Assembly: GCA_934591745.1 (NCBI GenBank)
Contig: CAKTPQ010000008.1
Coordinates: 1-53,752 of the forward strand
Reading direction: 5' to 3'
DNA length: 53,752 nt
Source: an uncultured Oscillospiraceae bacterium
GTDB lineage: Bacteria; Bacillota; Clostridia; Oscillospirales; Oscillospiraceae
Positions within the stretch are counted from its first letter, which is position 1. Every line of letters begins with the position of its first letter. This document shows, piece by piece, positions 38,322 to 45,744 of the stretch. Under the pieces are notes generated by a model. That model saw nothing but the letters and a program-made list of their open reading frames with translations, made no database searches and was not told the origin of the DNA. The position numbers and the translations under genes were made by a program.

Positions 38322-38338
38322 TTTTCGTATATCCGGTG

Positions 38339-39538
38339 TCACACGATGCGCAGGTCGCCCTCCGCCGCCGCGGCCAGCCGGGCCGCCTTCTGCCGGCCCA
38401 GTGCCTCCTGCAGCGCCACGATGATGCTGTTGGACACCAGAAAGCCTCTGGGTGTCAGGCGCCAGCCGCCCTCCGTCCGGGCTGCCAGTCCCGCCAGCTC
38501 ATACTGCACGAACAGCTTTTCCATGGGGTCGAACCGCTGGCGGTAGCGGTTCTCAAAGGTCCGCCGGTCGATGCCCGCCGCCGTCCGCAGCGACAGCATC
38601 ACATACTCGTAGTCCCGGGCCAGCGTCTCGCCGTCCTCCGACTCCGCCAGCACCAGCTGTCCCGCGATGTAACGGTCCAGATCCCGCACATAGCCGTACC
38701 GGACACCGCCGAAATCGGAGTGCGCCCCCGGCCCGAAGCCGGCGTACTCCTCCATGTTCCAGTATTTCAGGTTGTGGCGGGACGCCCTGCCCGGTTTGGC
38801 GAAATTGGATATCTCGTACTGCTGGTACCCCGCCTCCTCCAGCGCCGCCACGGTGTAGAGGTACATATCCGCCTGGGCGTCATCGTCCGGCAGCGTCAGC
38901 GCCTGCCGCTGCTGCCACAGGGGCGTGCCCTCCTCCAGCTTCAGCCCGTAGCAGGACAGATGCTCCGGCCCCAGCGCCACGGCATCCGCCAGTGTGCGCT
39001 GCCAGTCCTCCATGGTCTGACCCGGCAGGCCGTAGATCAGATCGAGACTCAGGTTGGTGAGCTTCGCCCTCCGGGCCGCCGTCACCGCCTGCTGCACCTG
39101 CTCATAGGTATGTATCCGCCCGATGCGCCGCAGCAGCGCGTCGTCGGTGGACTGCACCCCCAGAGACAGCCGGTTGAACCCGGCCCGCCGCAGAGCACGC
39201 AGTGTCCTCCAGTCCCCGGCGCTGTCGGGATTGGCCTCCAGCGTGATCTCCGCGTCTCTGGCCACGTCGTACCGCCGCCGCACCGTCTGCAAAAGGCGGA
39301 TCAGCCGGGACGCTCCCAGATAGCTGGGGGTGCCGCCGCCGAAATACACCGTGTCCACCTGCAGCCCGGCAGCCCGGGGCGCCACCTCCTCCAGATGGCG
39401 GAGCAGCGCCGCCGTGTAGGCGTCCATCTTTTCCTCGCTGTGAGCCAGCGAGTAAAAATCGCAGTAGGCGCACTTGGCCTTACAGAACGGGATGTGGATA
39501 TACAGCCCCAGCGCGGGCTTTTCCGCAGGCCGCTTCAT
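38339..39538 (-). CDS. hemW: HemW-type radical SAM protein
   Basis: 399 residues. The cluster motif CKAKCAYC (CxxxCxxC) is near the N-terminus after LGLYIHIPF, followed by VDTVYFGGGTPSYL, ITLEANPD, FNRLSLGVQS and LDLIYGLPGQT, and a C-terminal HemN-like domain. The cysteine directly after CxxC in true HemN (CxxxCxxC-x-C) is not present (CAYCDF), so HemW, a heme chaperone, is more likely than coproporphyrinogen dehydrogenase. The ATG overlaps the ferredoxin stop (ATGA), a tight translational link. Confidence 0.9.
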   Translation of the reverse strand: MKRPAEKPALGLYIHIPFCKAKCAYCDFYSLAHSEEKMDAYTAALLRHLEEVAPRAAGLQVDTVYFGGGTPSYLGASRLIRLLQTVRRRYDVARDAEITLEANPDSAGDWRTLRALRRAGFNRLSLGVQSTDDALLRRIGRIHTYEQVQQAVTAARRAKLTNLSLDLIYGLPGQTMEDWQRTLADAVALGPEHLSCYGLKLEEGTPLWQQRQALTLPDDDAQADMYLYTVAALEEAGYQQYEISNFAKPGRASRHNLKYWNMEEYAGFGPGAHSDFGGVRYGYVRDLDRYIAGQLVLAESEDGETLARDYEYVMLSLRTAAGIDRRTFENRYRQRFDPMEKLFVQYELAGLAARTEGGWRLTPRGFLVSNSIIVALQEALGRQKAARLAAAAEGDLRIV

Positions 39539-39768
39539 GGCCGCACCTGGGGCGGCAGGATGGTCACAGCCCCGTAAAAGCAGTTGACCTTGCAGCCGCG
39601 GCAGCCGATGCACTGCGCCGCGTCCACCTCATAGATGCCGTCCTCTCGCTGGAAAATGCACTTCATGGGACAGAACATGGCGCACCAGCCACAGCCGGTG
39701 CAGCTCACCGGGTCGATGACCGCCAGTTGTATGGCCTTCCGTCCAAAGGGATGTGCCGGGTCCGTCAT
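39535..39768 (-). CDS. 2[4Fe-4S] ferredoxin-type protein
   Basis: 77 residues with two cluster motifs: CTGCGWCAMFCPMKC and CIGCRGCKVNCFYG, each CxxCxxCxxxC-like. It could hand electrons to a partner enzyme; the overlapping hemW gene, a radical SAM protein needing reduction, is the obvious candidate by context. The spacing within the second motif is complete, so both clusters could form. Promoter at 39805-39833. Confidence 0.85.
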   Translation of the reverse strand: MTDPAHPFGRKAIQLAVIDPVSCTGCGWCAMFCPMKCIFQREDGIYEVDAAQCIGCRGCKVNCFYGAVTILPPQVRP

Positions 39769-39804
39769 AGGCTCACCCGCCTTTCCTCGTTTTTACCCTG
39801 TACG

Positions 39805-39833
39805 ATTATACCCTCGTTTCCCGTTTTTGACAA
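39805..39833 (-). promoter_or_regulatory. Sigma-A promoter of ferredoxin-hemW
   Basis: Minus strand TTGTCA (39828-39833), 17 bp, TATAAT (39805-39810). Confidence 0.8.
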
Positions 39834-39837
39834 CCCC

Positions 39838-39867
39838 GCATGAAATGCCGCGCTCCGGCGCACACTA
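39838..39867 (+). promoter_or_regulatory. Candidate sigma-G promoter of spoVAC
   Basis: GCATG (39838-39842), 18 bp, CACACTA (39861-39867): fits GHATR-N17/18-CATWMTA with one mismatch. No good sigma-A pair is present in this orientation. Confidence 0.55.
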
Positions 39868-39889
39868 TGGGCGAAAGGAAGTGACTGCC

Positions 39890-40327
39890 ATGACTCCCGA
39901 GGAGTATCAGGCACTGGTCAAGCGCATGGCGCCGCCGTCCCCCATCGTCCGCGATACGGCGCTGGCCTTTCTGGTGGGCGGCGCCATCTGCGTGGTGGGA
40001 CAGCTGCTGTCCAACTGGTACGGCACGCTGGGGCTGGACACCGCCGACGCCGGCACCGCCACCTCCGTGACGCTGGTGTTCCTGTCGGCGCTGGCCACGG
40101 GACTGGGCGTTTATCACAAGCTGGCCCGCTGGGCAGGCGCCGGTACGCTGGTGCCCATCACCGGCTTTGCCAACGCCGTGGTGTCCCCCGCGGTGGACTT
40201 CAAGGCGGAGGGCCTCATCACCGGCACCGCCGTGAAGATGTTCACCGTGGCAGGGCCGGTCATTGTGTTCGGCACCGCCGCCAGCGTGGTGTACGGTCTG
40301 GTGCTGTGGCTGGTGCAGACCATATAA
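39890..40327 (+). CDS. spoVAC: Stage V sporulation protein AC
   Basis: 145 residues. PPSPIVRDTALAFLVGGAIC, VTLVFLSALATGLGVYHKLA, GAGTLVPITGFANAVVSPA and FTVAGPVIVFGTAASVVYG match the SpoVAC membrane protein, including the conserved G-A-G-x3-P-x-T-G-F-A-N block. Family knowledge: SpoVA proteins form the channel that moves dipicolinic acid into the forespore and out at germination. The usual partners spoVAD and spoVAE do not follow; a perfect terminator begins in the stop codon region. Ribosome site AAAGGAAG. Confidence 0.93.
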   Translation: MTPEEYQALVKRMAPPSPIVRDTALAFLVGGAICVVGQLLSNWYGTLGLDTADAGTATSVTLVFLSALATGLGVYHKLARWAGAGTLVPITGFANAVVSPAVDFKAEGLITGTAVKMFTVAGPVIVFGTAASVVYGLVLWLVQTI

Positions 40328-40364
40328 AAAGAGGGAGACGCCGGGCGTCTCCCTCTTTTTATAT
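40322..40364. terminator. Bidirectional terminator after spoVAC
   Basis: A perfect 20-bp stem (40322-40341 with 40345-40364, loop CGG), also serving the convergent gene at 40372-40842. It overlaps the spoVAC stop codon. Confidence 0.93.
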
Positions 40365-40371
40365 ATCAGAT

Positions 40372-40842
40372 TCAGTTATCCACGCGGTTGCGCCACTCCA
40401 GCTCCTGCTCCAGCTCGAACTTCAGCTTCTTGTTCTCCTCCACCAGCGTATCGTAGTGGGTGCCCTGGACGTAGTACTTCACGAAGGCGAAGGTGGCCTC
40501 GCTGAACTCCTCCTCGGAGTACTCCGGCAGCAGGGAGCCGTTCTTGCGGCGCAGGCCCGTGACCTCCACCACCACCAGACGGCGGTGCTCCTCGCTGAGC
40601 TGGAACAGCTTCAGCGTCTCAGGGATGTTCAGCTCCAGATCGTAGCGCTCGTTGACGATCTCCAGCAGGCGGCGCTGCTCCGGCTTGGCGGAAACGATGA
40701 CGCCGTGCTCGGCAAACAGGCGCTTGAGGTAGGAGGCGGAGACCTCCTCGCGGGTGATGGTGCCCTTGCCGATGCCGGTGAGCATGGTGTTGGACAGATT
40801 CAGGCTGACATAGACCTCCTGGCCGGTGGTGGGATAGCTCAT
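40372..40842 (-). CDS. Conserved-looking protein of unknown function
   Basis: 156 residues, soluble. The first 40 residues look like a small beta region (QEVYVSLNLSNTMLTGIGKG), the middle is mixed, and the last 45 residues (from YVQGTHYDTLVEEN) are Glu/Lys/Leu-rich and likely coiled coil. I recognise no family. ATG 40842 has the best ribosome site in the area (AGGAGGT, six bases away), and a promoter fits at 40911-40939, so it is surely expressed. Its 5' untranslated region contains a short hairpin at 40879-40893. Confidence 0.75.
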   Translation of the reverse strand: MSYPTTGQEVYVSLNLSNTMLTGIGKGTITREEVSASYLKRLFAEHGVIVSAKPEQRRLLEIVNERYDLELNIPETLKLFQLSEEHRRLVVVEVTGLRRKNGSLLPEYSEEEFSEATFAFVKYYVQGTHYDTLVEENKKLKFELEQELEWRNRVDN

Positions 40843-40910
40843 GTGGTTACCTCCTGCAATGCTCAAATTGGTTTTCCGCCGTCCGGGACGGCCTTTTTTG
40901 TTCTGCTGTA

Positions 40911-40939
40911 AGCATACCACACGGCAGCGCAAATAGCAA
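40911..40939 (-). promoter_or_regulatory. Promoter of the 40372-40842 gene
   Basis: Minus strand TTGCTA (40934-40939), 17 bp, TATGCT (40911-40916). Confidence 0.65.
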
Positions 40940-41079
40940 CACAAAGTTGTCTCAAGTACGTCTATTTATACGAAAAAATAGCCTATTTTTCTGAAACTGT
41001 GGTACTTTCTTCTCCCAAATGTACCATACGACCCAAACAGCCCAAAGGGCACGCATGACCGGCCGTTCCGGGATAAGGT

Positions 41080-41341
41080 ATGGCGAGGAACCGCAACGAT
41101 GTATGGGCGGAAGGGACGCCGTACCCCCTCGTGAACGGATGGATCTTTCGTCCAGACGAGGCGCGGAGGCGACGCCATGCTGTCTGCATGGCGAGGTGAC
41201 GCAGCGATGTATGGGCGGAAGAGACGCCGCACCAATCTCTGAACGAGCGGTTCTTGCGTCCAGACGAGGCGCGGCGACGACGCCATACTTTCTGTATGGC
41301 GAGGAACCGCAACGACGTATGGGCGGAAGAAACGCCGCTCA
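41080..41341. repeat. 108-bp tandem repeat with hairpin-forming junctions
   Basis: Copies at 41080-41187 and 41188-41295 are about 80% identical; a third, partial copy runs from 41296 to about 41341 and ends in the stop codon of the radical SAM gene. Each unit starts ATGGCGAGG and contains GGCG-N7-CGCC and CGTC-CA-GACG. At the junctions a 7-bp hairpin forms: GCCATGC/GCATGGC (41174-41192) and GCCATAC/GTATGGC (41282-41300), the second with a compensated base pair. The rest of the gap (40945-41079) holds nothing I recognise beyond the promoter above and an A/T-rich stretch. Confidence 0.85.
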
Positions 41342-42208
41342 GACGCCGGTCAGGTCAAAGGGCGGCGTATACTCCTCCCTTGCCGCCGTCCGCTCCTGAG
41401 TAAAGCCGTCGGTGATACCGCAGCTGCACATGTAGTCTGCGGCGGCGCGGTACTCGGCGTGGGTGACGCGGCGGGCCAGGCGCCCCTGGGCGCCGGGCTG
41501 GGGGGTGTACTGGCTCATGAGGGAGAAAAGCACATCGCCGGGTCGGAAGGTCCGGGCCACCCAGTCGATGACGCGGCGGGTGTTGTCCAGATAACCCGGC
41601 AGCACCAGATGGCGGATGACCACGCCGCGGCGCAGGAGGCCGTTTTCCATCACATAGGGCCCGGTCTGGTGGAACATCTCCTGTATGGCGGCGGTCGCCA
41701 CGGGGAAATAATCCGGCGCTGCGGAGAGCTGGGATGCCAGCGCGCCGTCGGCGTACTTCAGGTCGGGGAGCCAGATGTCCACCAGCCCCTCCAGCTGCCG
41801 CAGCGTCTCCACCCGCTCGTAGCCGCCGCAGTTGTACACCAGCGGCACGGGCAGCTTGGGCGTCAGCGCCGGCAGGATCCACGGCAGGAAATGGGTGGCA
41901 GTGATGAGGTCGATGTTGTGGGCGCCCTGGGCGATCAGCTCCTCAAAGATGGCGCGGAGGCGCTGAGGCGTCACGTCCCTGCCGAAGCCCTCCGCCGAGA
42001 TGACGTGGTTCTGGCAGTAGCAGCAGCGCAGGGTGCAGCCGGCAAAGAACACGGCGCCGGAGCCGTTGGTGCCGGAGATGGGCGGCTCCTCCCAGTGGTG
42101 GAGAGCGGCACGGGACACCCGGATGCCCGCCGGCATGGCGCAGAAGCCATTTCCCCCGGCGGCGGTGCGCTCCGCGCCGCAGTCACGGGGACAGAGGCGG
42201 CAGATCAT
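41339..42208 (-). CDS. PflX-like radical SAM protein
   Basis: 289 residues. Two early cysteine motifs, CRLCPRDCG and GFCAM, precede the radical SAM cluster motif FAGCTLRCCYCQNHVIS (CxxxCxxC), then HNIDLITATHFLPWI and YNCGGYE. This is the arrangement of the COG1313 'PflX' group, related to pyruvate formate-lyase activases but with no settled function. The ATG overlaps the tdk stop (ATGA). Last gene of a four-gene unit; the 108-bp repeat starts at its stop codon. Confidence 0.88.
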   Translation of the reverse strand: MICRLCPRDCGAERTAAGGNGFCAMPAGIRVSRAALHHWEEPPISGTNGSGAVFFAGCTLRCCYCQNHVISAEGFGRDVTPQRLRAIFEELIAQGAHNIDLITATHFLPWILPALTPKLPVPLVYNCGGYERVETLRQLEGLVDIWLPDLKYADGALASQLSAAPDYFPVATAAIQEMFHQTGPYVMENGLLRRGVVIRHLVLPGYLDNTRRVIDWVARTFRPGDVLFSLMSQYTPQPGAQGRLARRVTHAEYRAAADYMCSCGITDGFTQERTAAREEYTPPFDLTGV

Positions 42209-42792
42209 AGGGCGTGGATGTCGAAGTCCGGGCCGAGGTTGCCGGCGATCCAGTGGCGGCGGCACAGGCCGATGTACTTGTCGTTGGCGCCCAGCACCAC
42301 CTGCGCGCCCTCCTTGACCACATGGCCGGTATCGTCGAAGCGGGCGTTGAACGCCGCCTTCTTGCCGCACCAGCAGATGGTCTTGACCTCCTCCAGCTTG
42401 TCCGCCAGCACCAGCAGGTGATAGCTGCCCTCGAACAGCTCGCCCTTGAAGTCCGCCCGCAGACCGTAGCAGATGACGGGGATGCCGCAGTCGTCCACCA
42501 GATGCACCAGATAGTAGACCTCGTCCTTGGTGAGGAACTGGGCCTCATCGATGATGATGCAGGCGTAGCGCTGCAAATCTGCGTCCGCCATGGCGCGCAT
42601 CTCATCGAAGTAGATGCAGGGGTGCTTCAGTCCGATGCGGGAGTACACCATGTGATCGCCGTCCCGTGTGTCCAGACGGGGCTTCACCAGCAGCGTCTCC
42701 TGTCCCCGCTCCTCGTAGTTAAAGCGGGCCATCAGGGCGTTGGCCGTCTTGCTGGAGCCCATGGCGCCGTATTTAAAGTAAAGCTGTGCCAT
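42205..42792 (-). CDS. tdk: Thymidine kinase (type II)
   Basis: 195 residues. The P-loop GAMGSSKTA is at 9-17, the DEAQFL motif carries the catalytic Glu, and the zinc-binding cysteines are in CWCGKKA and CRRHW. It phosphorylates thymidine in salvage. AAGGAGA lies before ATG 42792, and the frame continues open upstream into mutY, but that part has no homology. Confidence 0.95.
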   Translation of the reverse strand: MAQLYFKYGAMGSSKTANALMARFNYEERGQETLLVKPRLDTRDGDHMVYSRIGLKHPCIYFDEMRAMADADLQRYACIIIDEAQFLTKDEVYYLVHLVDDCGIPVICYGLRADFKGELFEGSYHLLVLADKLEEVKTICWCGKKAAFNARFDDTGHVVKEGAQVVLGANDKYIGLCRRHWIAGNLGPDFDIHAL

Positions 42793-42815
42793 CGTGTCTG
42801 TCTCCTTTTCTGTCG

Positions 42816-43880
42816 TTACTCGCCTGCGGCGCCGTCCTCCAGCGCTGCCGTAAATACCTGAAATGCCGAGGGAATGGCCCGCTGCCGCCGCGCCGCCACG
42901 TCGGCCCACAGCCAGTCCGGCTGTCCCTCCCCTGCCACCGTCAACAGGTAGCCGGTCATCTGCCAGCGCAGGTGGGTGAACTCGTGCCTGGCGCGGAGGG
43001 TCCTGTCCCACCGCAGCGCCGTCACGCCCCACGATGTCAGCTGGGCGGCGGCCGCCGCCTCGTCCAGCGTACCCTCCACATGAGGGTACTCCCACAGCCC
43101 CGCCAGCAGGCCGGTGTCCGGCCGCTGCCGCAGGGCGGCGGTGCCGTCCTCCCGCTCCATGACGAATACGGTGAGGTGTACCTCCCGCTTTTCCTTTTTC
43201 TTCTCCCGCACCGGAAGGAAAGCCTGCAGCCCCTGCTGCCATGCCGCGCAGAACGCCGCGGCGGGGCATCGGTGGCACAGGGGCTTTCCGCCGGGCAGGC
43301 ACACCGCCGCTCCCAGGTCCATCAGGGCCTGATTGAAGTCGCCGGGCCGGTCATGGGGCATGGTCTCCGCCATGGCGCACCGGAACGCGGCCCGCACCTT
43401 TGGCTCCAGGACGTTGCCGCTGTCGCCGGTGAGCCGCGCCGCCACCCGCAGCACGTTGCCGTCCACGGCGGGTACCGGCTGTCCGAAGGCGATGGATAAA
43501 ATCGCCCCCGCCGTGTAGTCCCCGATGCCCGCCAGACGCCGCAGGCCGTCGTAGCTGTCCGGGAACACGCCGCCGCAGTCCTCCATGATAGACCGGGCGG
43601 CCTTTTTCAGATTGCGGGCACGGCTGTAATAGCCCAGCCCCTGCCACAGCCGCATCAGCTGCTGATCCGGCAGGGCGGCCAGCGCCGCCACGTCCGGCGC
43701 GGCCTCCATAAAACGCTGGAAGTAGGGGAGCACCGCCTGCACACGGGTCTGCTGGAGCATGATCTCCGACACCCATGTGCGGTAGGGGGATACCTGCTCC
43801 CGCCACGGCAGCACCCGGCGGTTCTCGTCGTACCACGCCAAAAGCGGCGCGGGTAATTTCTGCAGATTGGTCAGTTCCAT
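42816..43880 (-). CDS. mutY: A/G-specific adenine glycosylase MutY
   Basis: 354 residues. VLPWREQVSPYRTWVSEIMLQQT in part (start of the HhH-GPD fold with catalytic Glu in SEIMLQQT), LAGIGDYTAGAI (helix-hairpin-helix with the catalytic region), VDGNVLRV (catalytic Asp) and the cluster cysteines CLPGGKPLCHRCPAAAFC are intact; the C-terminal NUDIX-like domain recognises 8-oxo-G. It removes adenine mispaired with 8-oxoguanine. AGGTG precedes ATG 43880. Confidence 0.96.
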   Translation of the reverse strand: MELTNLQKLPAPLLAWYDENRRVLPWREQVSPYRTWVSEIMLQQTRVQAVLPYFQRFMEAAPDVAALAALPDQQLMRLWQGLGYYSRARNLKKAARSIMEDCGGVFPDSYDGLRRLAGIGDYTAGAILSIAFGQPVPAVDGNVLRVAARLTGDSGNVLEPKVRAAFRCAMAETMPHDRPGDFNQALMDLGAAVCLPGGKPLCHRCPAAAFCAAWQQGLQAFLPVREKKKEKREVHLTVFVMEREDGTAALRQRPDTGLLAGLWEYPHVEGTLDEAAAAAQLTSWGVTALRWDRTLRARHEFTHLRWQMTGYLLTVAGEGQPDWLWADVAARRQRAIPSAFQVFTAALEDGAAGE

Positions 43881-43883
43881 GGT

Positions 43884-44729
43884 TCACCTGTTGAATCGGG
43901 CGGCGTAGCCGCAGCGGCGGCACAGCTCCTCGGATGGCTGGCGGACGTCGAAGCCGCGGCAGATGGCCTGCGCGCGGGGCGCGGCCAGTATGTCGTCCAG
44001 CTCCTGGGTGAAAAGGTTTCCCAGCGCCAGACGACCCTCGCTGTCAAGGCAGCAGGGCACCACCGTGCCGTCCCACAGCACGGCGATCTGCCGGCGCAGG
44101 CCATAGCAGAACTGGGTGCCGCGGCTCTCGCTCTCCGGGTGGGGCCAGTCGAATTTTTCCCCCGGCTCCAGATAGAGATTCTCCGCCAGCCGCCGGTTGC
44201 CCTTGCGGTCCGCGGGCAGCGCCGCCGTATCCTGCCCCAGCAGGCCATCCAGGGCCCGCAGGATCCGGGCGTTTTCCGCGTCCGCGCCGCCTGCGTTCCA
44301 CAGCCGCAGGGCGCAGATGACGCCGCCAGACGCCAGAGCAAGGCAGCTGTCCGCCGCCTGCGCAATGTAGTCCTCCAGTCCGGCGCTGCGGCCGTTGCCC
44401 TCAAAGGAGTGAAGGGAGACGCTGACCTTGTGGAGGGCGGGACAGTCCCGCAGCAGCGGCAGACGCTGCGCCAGATGCGTACCGTTGGTGGTAAGACACA
44501 CCTTGAACCCCAGCTCCCCGCAGATGCGGAGGATATCCGCCAGCTGCGGGTGCAGCAGCGGCTCCCCCATGACGTGGAGGTAGAGGTAGTCCGTATAGGG
44601 CCGGAGCTTCCCGGCCAGCAGGGCAAAGCGCTCCGGGGTCATAAAGCCCTTCTCCCGGCTGGTGCCGGGGCAGAAGGCGCAGGCCAGGTCACACACGTTG
44701 GTGATCTCCACATAGGCGCGGCTGAACAC
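43884..44729 (-). CDS. Radical SAM protein with SPASM-like C-terminus
   Basis: 281 residues, starting with GTG (GGGGGAG eight bases upstream). The cluster motif NVCDLACAFCPG (CxxxCxxC) is at the N-terminus, LYLHVMGEPLLHP is the GGE-like motif, and the C-terminus has FCYGLRRQIAVLWDGTVVPCC and CRRCGYAARF, the cysteine pattern of a SPASM/Twitch domain. Such enzymes modify peptides or small molecules; the target here is unknown and no precursor peptide was seen nearby. First gene of the unit leading into mutY (3-bp gap). Confidence 0.88.
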   Translation of the reverse strand: MFSRAYVEITNVCDLACAFCPGTSREKGFMTPERFALLAGKLRPYTDYLYLHVMGEPLLHPQLADILRICGELGFKVCLTTNGTHLAQRLPLLRDCPALHKVSVSLHSFEGNGRSAGLEDYIAQAADSCLALASGGVICALRLWNAGGADAENARILRALDGLLGQDTAALPADRKGNRRLAENLYLEPGEKFDWPHPESESRGTQFCYGLRRQIAVLWDGTVVPCCLDSEGRLALGNLFTQELDDILAAPRAQAICRGFDVRQPSEELCRRCGYAARFNR

Positions 44730-44766
44730 GGCGCTGACTCCCCCTCTCCGGCGTTTTCTGTGAGAC

Positions 44767-44795
44767 AGTGTACCACAAACCAGGGCGTTTGAAAA
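44767..44795 (-). promoter_or_regulatory. Promoter of the radical SAM-mutY-tdk unit
   Basis: Minus strand TACACT (44767-44772) with TG upstream; a weak TTTTCA (44790-44795) 17 bp away. Confidence 0.5.
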
Positions 44796-44813
44796 GCAGA
44801 AATGCCCAAGGAA

Positions 44814-44841
44814 AAACGGCAGTCCTGACGGACTGCCGTTT
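44814..44841 (-). terminator. Terminator of the rpmH-jag operon
   Basis: A perfect 12-bp stem (44814-44825 with 44830-44841, loop TGAC) followed by five T on the minus strand. Confidence 0.88.
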
Positions 44842-44862
44842 CTGTTAGACGGAAAGACGGGC

Positions 44863-45729
44863 TTACTTGCCCTCGCGGTCGTAGGCCACCACCACGCGGC
44901 GGTTGGGCTCCGTGCCGATGGAGTAGGTGGTGACGCCCTTCACATCCTGCAGGGCGGCGTGGATCACATGGCGCTCGTAGGCGTTCATAGGCTCCAGCGT
45001 CACGCTGCGGCGGTACTTGGCCACCTTGGCGGCCACCTTGTTGGCAAGGCTCTCCAGGCTCTGCTCCCGCTTGGCACGGTAGTTCTCCGCGTCCATCTGG
45101 ATGCGGATGCGCTTGTCGCTGCCGGTGTTGACGGCGTAGTTGGTCAGCTGCTGGATGGCGTCCAGGGTCTCGCCCCGGCGGCCGATGAGCTGGCCCAGCT
45201 TCTCGCCCTCCAGGATCACCTTGTAGCGGCCCTTCTCCACCTCATAGACCTTCACCTGGGCGGCGCTGTCCATGTGCTCCAACAGGCCGGAGACAAAGGT
45301 GACGATGCGCTGGGCGTTCTCGTCCTCACACAGGGGCAGGTCGATGGTGGGGACGTCCTTCTTCTCGGGACGCTCGGCGCGCTGGGGCTTGTCCGTCCGC
45401 TGGGGACGGGGGGCGCGGTCGCCGCGCTGTGCGTTCTCGCTGCGCTGGGGCTTGTCCGCGGCCTTGGGAGCGGCGGGCCTTTCAGGCTTCTTCTCCTCCG
45501 CAGGCTTCTGGACAACGGGCTTGACAACGGGGGCCGGCTCAGCCACGGGGGCCTCCTCCGGGCCGTAGGTCAGGCGGACGCGGGCAGGATTGCTGCCGAT
45601 GCCCAGAAAGCCGCTCTTGGCGCGCTCCAGGATCTCCACGGACACGTCGTCGCGGTCCATGCCCAGCTGCTCAAGGCCCTTGCGGATGGCCTCGTCCTCA
45701 GTCTTGCCCGTTACGTCGATATAACTCAT
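44863..45729 (-). CDS. jag: RNA-binding protein Jag/KhpB (EloR)
   Basis: 288 residues. The Jag-N domain carries KSGFLGIGSNPARV, a 60-residue Lys/Pro/Arg-rich linker follows (about 80-130), then a KH domain with IGRRGETLDAIQ and a C-terminal R3H domain with LEPMNAYERHVIHAAL. Family knowledge: it binds RNA and affects cell elongation and division. AAGGAG is eight bases before ATG 45729; a TTG two codons earlier is less likely. Last gene of the rpmH operon; the usual mnmE/mnmG/rsmG continuation is absent here. Confidence 0.95.
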   Translation of the reverse strand: MSYIDVTGKTEDEAIRKGLEQLGMDRDDVSVEILERAKSGFLGIGSNPARVRLTYGPEEAPVAEPAPVVKPVVQKPAEEKKPERPAAPKAADKPQRSENAQRGDRAPRPQRTDKPQRAERPEKKDVPTIDLPLCEDENAQRIVTFVSGLLEHMDSAAQVKVYEVEKGRYKVILEGEKLGQLIGRRGETLDAIQQLTNYAVNTGSDKRIRIQMDAENYRAKREQSLESLANKVAAKVAKYRRSVTLEPMNAYERHVIHAALQDVKGVTTYSIGTEPNRRVVVAYDREGK

Positions 45730-45744
45730 AGACAAAACTCCTTA

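Noticed and set aside
38339..39538. Oxygen-independent coproporphyrinogen dehydrogenase (HemN)
   Set aside because: The extra cysteine after the CxxxCxxC motif that marks HemN is absent, which favours HemW.
40879..40899. Rightward terminator in the leader of the 40372-40842 gene
   Set aside because: The stem has only six pairs with a three-base loop and no rightward gene needs it; it was left as a possible leader hairpin.
40966..41312. Open frames of about 106-110 codons on the minus strand through the 108-bp repeat
   Set aside because: Two minus-strand frames are open and repeat only because 108 is divisible by three; there is no ribosome site or promoter, and the changes keep hairpins rather than codons.
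41080..41341. Possible CRISPR array
   Set aside because: Units are 108 bp, diverged and directly abutting, with no short identical repeat plus unique spacer pattern and no cas genes.
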